NCBI RefSeq assembly: GCF_000013565.1
Contig: NC_007802.1
Span: 1,054,001 to 1,118,000, forward strand
Direction: 5' to 3'
Source of the DNA: Jannaschia sp. CCS1
Lineage (GTDB): Bacteria > Pseudomonadota > Alphaproteobacteria > Rhodobacterales > Rhodobacteraceae
DNA length: 64,000 bases
The notes under the pieces: generated by a model
Told to the model about the DNA's origin: nothing
What the model saw: the letters and a program-made list of their open reading frames with translations, nothing else
Databases searched by the model: none
Shown: positions 58,796 to 64,000 of the stretch, one piece after another
Position numbering within the stretch: position 1 is the stretch's first letter
Layout: each line of letters opens with the position of its first letter
Position numbers and translations under genes: made by a program

Positions 58796-60346
58796 ATGGC
58801 TATTTTCCAAAGTCGCCGGGGCTCTGTCGTGGTGCCGGATCAATCGGTGACGCAGCTCTTGTTTGAGGGCCTGGCGGGCCGCGGCGGTGCGATCGCGATC
58901 GTGGATGGTCCCAGCGGGCGAATGGTCACCGCCGAGGACCTGATGGCCCGGATCAAGGCCGTGGCCGGTGGCCTGACCGCACGCGGCGTTCTGCCCGGCG
59001 GGACCATCGCTATTCTGGCCCCCAACATCCCCGAATATCCCGTCGTCTTTCACGGCGTGGCCTGGGGCGGCGGCACGGTCACAACGATCAACCCCACCTA
59101 CACGGCGCCTGAGATCCGCCACCAGCTGGAGGATGCGGGCGCGGTCATGCTGGTCACCATCTCCATGTTCGAGGAGAGCGCGCGCGAGGCGATGGTGGGC
59201 ACGGCCTGCCAGGAACTTGTCGTACTCGACGGGGGCGGTGGCGACGGCGCATTGGATATGAACGACATTCTGGGTGAAGAGCTGCCCGAACAGGCCCCCG
59301 GCGACTGGGCGGAAGATGTCGTTGTCCTGCCCTATTCCAGCGGGACCACCGGCAAGCCCAAGGGCGTGATGCTGACCCACCGCAATCTGGTGGCCAATGT
59401 GACCCAGGGGGCCGCCGCATCGGAGATTACCCCGGACGACAAGGCCATCGCCTTCCTGCCGTTTTTCCATATCTACGGCATGACGGTGCTGATGAACCTG
59501 TTCCTGAACCAGAGCGCCACGATCATCACCATGCCCCGGTTCGATCTGGAGCTTTACCTGCGCCTGATCCAGGAACATCAGGCCACGCGGCTTTATATCG
59601 TGCCTCCGGTCGCGCTGGCGCTGGCCAAGCACCCGCTGGTGGAAGACTACGATGTCTCGTCCGTGACGCAGATCGTCTCGGGCGCGGCGCCCCTGGGAGC
59701 CGAGATCGAGGCGGCTGTCGGCGCGCGGTTCGGCGCGGTATCGGTGCAGGCTTATGGCATGACCGAGTTGAGCCCGATCAGCCATCTGACTGGCGTGGAT
59801 GAGATCCGCCATGGGTCAAGCGGGCAGGCGGTGCCGTCCACCGAGTGCCGGATCGTGGACCCCGAGACGCTGGAAGACCTGCCCGCCGGGATGGAGGGGG
59901 AGCTGTGGATCCGCGGCCCGCAGGTGATGAAGGGCTACCTGAACAATCCCGACGCCACGGCAGAGACCATGGCCGAGGGAGGGTGGCTGCGCACCGGCGA
60001 TTTGGCGGAGATCGATGAAGACGGCTTCATGTTCATCCGCGACCGTTTGAAAGAGCTGATCAAATACAAGGGCTTCCAGGTCGCACCGGCCGAGGTGGAG
60101 GCCGCGCTTTGCGCCTGCGACGGCGTCACGGATGCCGCCGTCATCGGCCGCAATGATGCGGAGGCGGGCGAATTGCCCATCGCCTTCGTGGTCACCGCAG
60201 GCAGCATTGACGAGGCCACCCTGCGCAGCCATTGCGAGGGGTGTCTGGCCAGCTACAAGCGACCGGTGGAATATCGGTTTGTTGACAATGTGCCCAAATC
60301 GGCCAGCGGCAAGATCCTGCGCCGGGAGTTGCGGGACGCGTTGTAG
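58796..60346 (+). CDS. AMP-dependent acyl-CoA ligase (4-coumarate:CoA ligase-like)
   Basis: 516 residues, ANL superfamily. P-loop YSSGTTGKPKGVMLTHRN, AMP-binding SVQAYGMTEL and RTGDLAEIDEDGFMFIRDR, C-terminal KYKGFQVAPAEVE and catalytic Lys in PKSASGKILRREL. 165 bp separates it from the liu genes. It probably activates an aromatic or branched acid, or acetoacetate, for the same pathway, but specificity cannot be read. GGAGA precedes the ATG. Confidence 0.94.
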   Translation: MAIFQSRRGSVVVPDQSVTQLLFEGLAGRGGAIAIVDGPSGRMVTAEDLMARIKAVAGGLTARGVLPGGTIAILAPNIPEYPVVFHGVAWGGGTVTTINPTYTAPEIRHQLEDAGAVMLVTISMFEESAREAMVGTACQELVVLDGGGGDGALDMNDILGEELPEQAPGDWAEDVVVLPYSSGTTGKPKGVMLTHRNLVANVTQGAAASEITPDDKAIAFLPFFHIYGMTVLMNLFLNQSATIITMPRFDLELYLRLIQEHQATRLYIVPPVALALAKHPLVEDYDVSSVTQIVSGAAPLGAEIEAAVGARFGAVSVQAYGMTELSPISHLTGVDEIRHGSSGQAVPSTECRIVDPETLEDLPAGMEGELWIRGPQVMKGYLNNPDATAETMAEGGWLRTGDLAEIDEDGFMFIRDRLKELIKYKGFQVAPAEVEAALCACDGVTDAAVIGRNDAEAGELPIAFVVTAGSIDEATLRSHCEGCLASYKRPVEYRFVDNVPKSASGKILRRELRDAL

Positions 60347-60354
60347 CGTCTTTC

Positions 60355-60402
60355 GGCGGGTGGGCCAGGGCTGGCGGGCCAGGGCAGGCGGGCTAAGGCA
60401 GG
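60355..60402 (+). repeat. Short tandem GC-rich repeat between convergent genes
   Basis: Three tandem variants of GGCGGGCCAGGGCA (14-18 bp units) run up to the stop of the next gene. May reflect slippage or a weak terminator. Confidence 0.5.
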
Positions 60403-60923
60403 TTGGCGATCCAGTCGCCGGATTGCTCGCCGCCCCGCTTGGACAGCACCTGGTGCGCCCCCGCATCGCGCAATTGACGGGACAATCCATCGGGCAGGAT
60501 CATCGCGAGGGCAATGATCCGGGTTTGCGTATCCGCCCCCATATCCCGGCGCATGTCCGCGATCAGGCGGGGGGCGTAGTCGTCGCAATGGTCGACGTCG
60601 ATGACCACGAGTTCCACAGGCTCCCGTTCGATGATCCGGAGCACATTGCGGCCACCATCGGTCAGCACCCGGTCCCACCCGGCGGCGCGCAGGATGGCGG
60701 CGCCCGCCTCCGCTTCCGATTGCGGGAACCCCACGAGCAGGGCCGCAAATCCGTGCGGTCCCCGCCTGGAGGAAGGCGTGGCGGGCTGCGGGCGTTTGGG
60801 CAGCGCAACACTCGGCCTCGGTCGGGGCGTGGGCGCGGACGCTTGCAAGCCGGGCTTGGACGCGGAATTGAGTATGGCGCGTAACATGGCAGACCTGTGA
60901 TCCAGAGAGGGGACGGTCGTCAT
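60393..60923 (-). CDS. Receiver-like (CheY-fold) protein with disordered N-terminus
   Basis: 176 residues; 65 low-complexity Pro/Ser/Arg residues precede a CheY-like domain (GFAALLVGFPQSEAEAGAAIL, VELVVIDVDHCDDYAP, LVLSKRGG). The phosphoacceptor strand reads VVIDVDH and the final Lys is present, but the acidic pair at the first strand is missing, so phosphorylation is uncertain. ATG at 60923 or 60887. Neighbour of a LuxR gene, with no kinase nearby. Confidence 0.65.
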   Translation of the reverse strand: MTTVPSLDHRSAMLRAILNSASKPGLQASAPTPRPRPSVALPKRPQPATPSSRRGPHGFAALLVGFPQSEAEAGAAILRAAGWDRVLTDGGRNVLRIIEREPVELVVIDVDHCDDYAPRLIADMRRDMGADTQTRIIALAMILPDGLSRQLRDAGAHQVLSKRGGEQSGDWIANLP

Positions 60924-61059
60924 GTAGAAGGGGCGGCGATAGACAGCTATCCCGTGGTTACGTGAGGCCGGGGGCGGTTGCGTGCATATCGACCGTTCGC
61001 CCAGCATTCTCTGGTGCGCATACGAATGCAGGAAAGTGTCCGCAATTTGAGTTAAGCTG

Positions 61060-61791
61060 TCACGACGTGGCGGTGTCGATCCCGGGATATTGCAGCACGC
61101 CGGACCCCACGCCGCGCAGGGCCGCGCTGGTGCGGTCGGTCACGTCCAGTTTGCGGTAGATGCTGCGGACATGGGCATCGACGGTGTGCGGGGACATGGC
61201 CAGGATCTCGGCGATGACCGAATTGCTCTTGCCCTTTGCGATCCAGTCCAGGACCTGCTTTTCCCGCGGCGACAGCGCCGCCTCTTTCGGGGCCTGATCG
61301 CTCAACTCGCAGACCCGCAGATGCCCGGCCTGGGCCACGCATTGCAGGCGAAAGATCTGCTCCGGGGGAAGATCGACGACAGGTCGGCCAAACCCGAGGC
61401 CCACGTAAGCGTTGCGCAGGCCGGGACCGAACACATAAAACGCCAGCCCGTCGCCCAGGCCTGATGCGCGCAGCCGGTCCAGATAGGCATCGGTCTGCGC
61501 CGAGGGAGGGATCAGATCCTGGATTTCGTGCCAGTAGAACGGCCTCGACATGCGGGCCGCGAGGGCGGGGATCGGATCAATCAGCGCCAGCTTGCGGTTC
61601 AGGTATTCGCAGATCCACTCCTCAGGAAAGCCATCGGCGGCAACCCTGACGGAGGCGGCATCGGCATCAACGAAATGATAGCTGCCCATCACAACCCCTT
61701 CGTCATGCATGAAGTCCAGCATGATTTGCCACAGCGCCCGGCGCGACGGGGCTGTGCGGATCTGTTCCATGATGGCGTCTACCGAGGTCAA
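61060..61791 (-). CDS. LuxR-type regulator with autoinducer-binding domain (solo)
   Basis: 243 residues. N-terminal autoinducer-binding domain (EEWICEYLNRKLALIDPI then FYWHEI and GLAFYVFGPGLRNAYVG) and C-terminal HTH (LSPREKQVLDWIAKGKSNSVIAEILAMSPHTVDAHVRSIYRKL region). Trp, Tyr and Asp of the AHL pocket (WICEY, ALIDPI) are conserved. No luxI synthase is in the window, so it is a solo. It senses an AHL or related lactone and binds DNA as a dimer. Confidence 0.93.
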   Translation of the reverse strand: MTSVDAIMEQIRTAPSRRALWQIMLDFMHDEGVVMGSYHFVDADAASVRVAADGFPEEWICEYLNRKLALIDPIPALAARMSRPFYWHEIQDLIPPSAQTDAYLDRLRASGLGDGLAFYVFGPGLRNAYVGLGFGRPVVDLPPEQIFRLQCVAQAGHLRVCELSDQAPKEAALSPREKQVLDWIAKGKSNSVIAEILAMSPHTVDAHVRSIYRKLDVTDRTSAALRGVGSGVLQYPGIDTATS

Positions 61792-61976
61792 GGGGGCTGC
61801 TCCTCCACATTAACGTACAGGTTTATGCCGCGTCGCGCCACTCTCCCGCCCGGGGGGCTGGCCCGTATGGGCGGCGGGGCGCGGTCCATTTGCCCGACTT
61901 TGCCGCAGCCTGCGCCCGTTGACCGCTGCGCGGCTCCGGCGTAGACGGGAGCGGCATCACAATACCGGACGCGACC

Positions 61977-62342
61977 ATGACCGAGCTTCTCACCGAATAC
62001 GCCCCGATCCTGATCTTTCTGGGACTGGCCATTGGCCTGGCTTTGGTGCTGATCCTCGCGGCGGTGGTGGTCGCAGTCAGCAACCCGGACCCCGAAAAGG
62101 TCAGCGCCTACGAATGCGGCTTCAATGCGTTCGATGATGCGCGGATGAAGTTCGATGTGCGCTTCTATCTGGTGGCGATCCTGTTCATCATCTTTGACCT
62201 GGAAATCGCCTTCCTGTTCCCCTGGGCCACGGCCTTCCCGGGCCTCAGCGATCTGGCATTCTGGTCGATGATGGTGTTCCTGGGCGTGCTGACCATCGGC
62301 TTTGCCTATGAGTGGAAGAAGGGTGCGCTGGACTGGGAGTGA
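61977..62342 (+). CDS. nuoA: NADH-quinone oxidoreductase subunit A
   Basis: A 121-residue membrane subunit of complex I. Three transmembrane helices (about 9-35, 60-85, 92-115), the [21 protein letters not shown] loop and the conserved acid residues of [14 protein letters not shown] are all present. In related genomes nuoB follows directly; here it does not within the remaining 1.6 kb. Confidence 0.97.
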   Translation: MTELLTEYAPILIFLGLAIGLALVLILAAVVVAVSNPDPEKVSAYECGFNAFDDARMKFDVRFYLVAILFIIFDLEIAFLFPWATAFPGLSDLAFWSMMVFLGVLTIGFAYEWKKGALDWE

Positions 62343-62360
62343 CCGGCGCAAGGCGGGGGC

Positions 62361-62376
62361 TGCTCAAGGTTGAGCA
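62361..62376. promoter_or_regulatory. Dyad TGCTCAA-N2-TTGAGCA, copy 2
   Basis: Exact inverse copy of the dyad at 2123, with GC before it giving an 18-base match. It precedes an AT-rich leader (about 62400-62450) and the gene at 62484, so it may be an operator, or part of a nuoA terminator. Confidence 0.45.
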
Positions 62377-62483
62377 CTTGTGCCAAGCGATTGAAAAGCC
62401 ACATAAACTCTCTTTTTGTTATCAATATATTAACCCTTTCGGCCGCTGGTTGAGCCGCCCGGCCCCGGGGCATGGAGCGGCAC

Positions 62484-63791
62484 ATGCGACATCTTCTGAG
62501 CGGAGCGCTTGTCTCACTTGCGCTGACCGGCACGGCGCAGGGGCAATCGCCCTGGGATGTCATCGCCCTGACCGACAGCTATTGCACCGGGTCTGGCGGA
62601 AACTTCACCGGCATGGGCTGCGAGGACGGCAGCAGCGGTGGCCTCAGCCCGCGTGAGCAGGCGCTGGCGGCGTTGGAGCAGGAATGGCTGCTGAGCGTCG
62701 CACTGGCCCAGGAGCAGGCCGACAGTTTCCAGGCGGGCTATTACGCCTGGCTTGAGGGCTACACGCCCGAGGATATGTCCGCCATCCCCCATGTCCGGCG
62801 CCCGGATCTGCCCAATGCCGATCACCCGGACATGATCGACGCCTACCTCTGCCTGCGGTCCAACATCGCGTCCCTTGCGTTGGCCGCCGATGCGCCCGCG
62901 TTGTTCGAGGATGCCGCGGGGCTCTATCGCAGCACCCTGGCGGGCTATGCCGGGGCCCATGCCCGCATGGCCTATTACCACCTGAGCCAGATCCTGGTCA
63001 CCGCCTACCCGGAGGCGGGCCCGCTGTCGCTGGAAACGCCCGACCACGCAGCCTTCGTGCGCGGCATCCTGGCCGCCGAGATCGGAAGCGTGGGCTTCTT
63101 CGCCTCGGGCCGGGCGGCGGGGTTCGCGGCAACCTGGGAGGTGGGCGACGCGCATTTCGACGCACTTCTCTACCATATCGGCTTTCACCCCGGCACCTAT
63201 GAGCATTACGACAGCCTTCTGGCGGGCCTGAGCTGCCGCACCCCGGATTTCCGCGCGGGCATACCGGAGAGCGCCCGCACGGTCGCCTTTGTGCGCACCC
63301 TTGAGATGCGGCCCGACTGGACTGACTTTACCCTGCGCGATCTGCTGCCGCCTGACGACATGGCGGCCTTCGGTTTTGCCGATGAGGCCGATCAGATGGT
63401 CGCCTTCCTGCGTGCGGCGCAGGACCGGCCCATGGTGCGGCTGTCGCAGGTGGATTTCCCCTCGCCCGTCATCGCCGCCTATGTCGACAGCCTGGGCACC
63501 ACCGCGGCCCTGTTCGAGGTGATCGAACTGCGCCCCGGCGACCCGCGCCCGCGCTACGCGGACCTGCACGCGGCGGGCTTTCCGGTGGGCCGCACGCTGT
63601 TTGTCCCGAGCCTTGAGGTCTTCGTGGCCCTGAGCGACCGGGAGATCATGGGGCTGATCGAGGCGGGACAGATCATGCGGGGCCGGTCGATCCCGGGCTA
63701 TGTGGCGCTTTATGAGGAGACGCCCGCCGAGATTGCCACAATGCTGGAGCAGGCGGGCGACCGGTTGTGCATGAGAGAGACGTGCCGTTGA
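62484..63791 (+). CDS. Secreted/periplasmic protein of unknown function
   Basis: 435 residues. Signal peptide (MRHLLSGALVSLALTGTAQG then Q), a short cysteine-rich N-terminal part (YCTGSGGNF, GMGCED), then a long helical body (AEIGSVGFFASGRAAGF, HYDSLLAGLSC, RTLEMRPDWTDFTLRDLL) and a C-terminal helix with CMRETC. The ATG at 62484 was preferred over 62472 because GGAG lies seven bases upstream. No family recognised. It occupies the position where nuoB would be expected. Confidence 0.75.
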   Translation: MRHLLSGALVSLALTGTAQGQSPWDVIALTDSYCTGSGGNFTGMGCEDGSSGGLSPREQALAALEQEWLLSVALAQEQADSFQAGYYAWLEGYTPEDMSAIPHVRRPDLPNADHPDMIDAYLCLRSNIASLALAADAPALFEDAAGLYRSTLAGYAGAHARMAYYHLSQILVTAYPEAGPLSLETPDHAAFVRGILAAEIGSVGFFASGRAAGFAATWEVGDAHFDALLYHIGFHPGTYEHYDSLLAGLSCRTPDFRAGIPESARTVAFVRTLEMRPDWTDFTLRDLLPPDDMAAFGFADEADQMVAFLRAAQDRPMVRLSQVDFPSPVIAAYVDSLGTTAALFEVIELRPGDPRPRYADLHAAGFPVGRTLFVPSLEVFVALSDREIMGLIEAGQIMRGRSIPGYVALYEETPAEIATMLEQAGDRLCMRETCR

Positions 63792-64000
63792 GGCTTTGAC
63801 GCGGGCCCCGATGGCGCTCGTTGCATGGGGCGGCACGATGCTGTTCTGCGCGCTGGTATCACTTGCCCGGACCGGCGCGGCGACTGTGAGGGCGTGACTT
63901 GACCGGCTTGCGCATTCCGCACCCGGCGGACCCCATGTCCGCGTCGCGCAGCAGCGCCGCATGTCCGCTCGGAGCCCATAACGGACCTGTTGAATTGTTA
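63792..64000. other. Unannotated right end with a possible tiny membrane ORF
   Basis: An ATG at 63811 opens a 28-codon frame (to 63897) with a hydrophobic middle (MLFCALVSLA), but without a Shine-Dalgarno. The rest shows no gene. The sequence does not match nuoB. Confidence 0.3.

Noticed and set aside
62514-63962. 482-codon minus-strand frame opposite the secreted protein at 62484
   Set aside because: Shadow composition without domain; the plus strand has a signal peptide and a good ribosome binding site.
1-64000. tRNA, rRNA or riboswitch genes
   Set aside because: No tRNA arm patterns, rRNA signatures or recognisable riboswitch cores were seen by eye; a covariance-model search would be needed to exclude small ones.

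Overview
The window is chromosomal DNA of a high-GC alphaproteobacterium, most likely a marine member of the Rhodobacteraceae (Roseobacter group, Jannaschia-like). The indications are the PHB granule locus (phaZ, phaC, phaP, phaR), VPLPA-CTERM surface proteins, a leucine/isovalerate (liu-type) operon, an HpsN-like dehydrogenase, polyamine-type glutamine synthetases, nuoA, and many ATGA/TGATG translational couplings. Genus is inferred from family content, not measured. No rRNA, tRNA, CRISPR array, transposase or prophage was seen.

Layout. 1-2.7 kb: 3' part of thyX, a clearly AT-richer orphan membrane/coiled-coil gene, then about 700 bp of decayed sequence (a cold-shock gene remnant, inverted and direct repeats) and an intact cspA. 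2.7-10.3 kb: housekeeping and small genes (ArsC-like reductase, Hint-domain protein, thrS, MAPEG protein, ArsR-SRPBCC fusion, two alpha/beta hydrolases). 10.4-16.1 kb: a tightly coupled putative catabolic cluster (HpsN/HisD-like dehydrogenase, two double-domain SnoaL-like proteins, SDR, LacI regulator, RidA) of unknown substrate. 16.2-20.5 kb: two tandem secreted paralogues with CxxC motifs, a bicupin, a secreted EF-hand-like protein and a MetE-like methyltransferase. 21-25.8 kb: PHB metabolism, with a PhaR-type operator inside the phaP promoter.

25.9-35.3 kb: a minus-strand nitrogen-compound cluster (GNAT, class III and class IV aminotransferases, DegT aminotransferase, PuuB-like oxidase, two PuuA-like glutamine synthetases, a class I amidotransferase), resembling gamma-glutamyl-polyamine pathways. 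35.4-42.9 kb: a polar amino acid/opine ABC transporter whose genes (two permeases, binding protein, ATPase) are split by VPLPA-CTERM-type genes and a small kinase; one sorting-signal gene encodes two complete modules in a single reading frame. 43-49.2 kb: assorted single genes (PhnD-like protein, TerB-like protein, DMT transporter, PhzF, DUF2268 peptidase, 2OG oxygenase, nitronate monooxygenase). 49.2-60.3 kb: the leucine catabolic operon (ivd, mccB, mccA, GST, HMG-CoA lyase, enoyl-CoA hydratase, acyl-CoA ligase), with two secreted paralogues and small genes embedded. 60.4-64 kb: a receiver-like protein, a LuxR solo, nuoA (not followed by nuoB in this window) and a secreted protein.

The most unusual material is non-coding. 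Three intercistronic arrays of four or five perfect, mostly 20-bp palindromes share a TTGCAA or TTCGAA core but have different arms. A dispersed repeat of about 37 bp occurs six times in the same orientation, and its end supplies a ribosome binding site plus GTG start for at least one gene.
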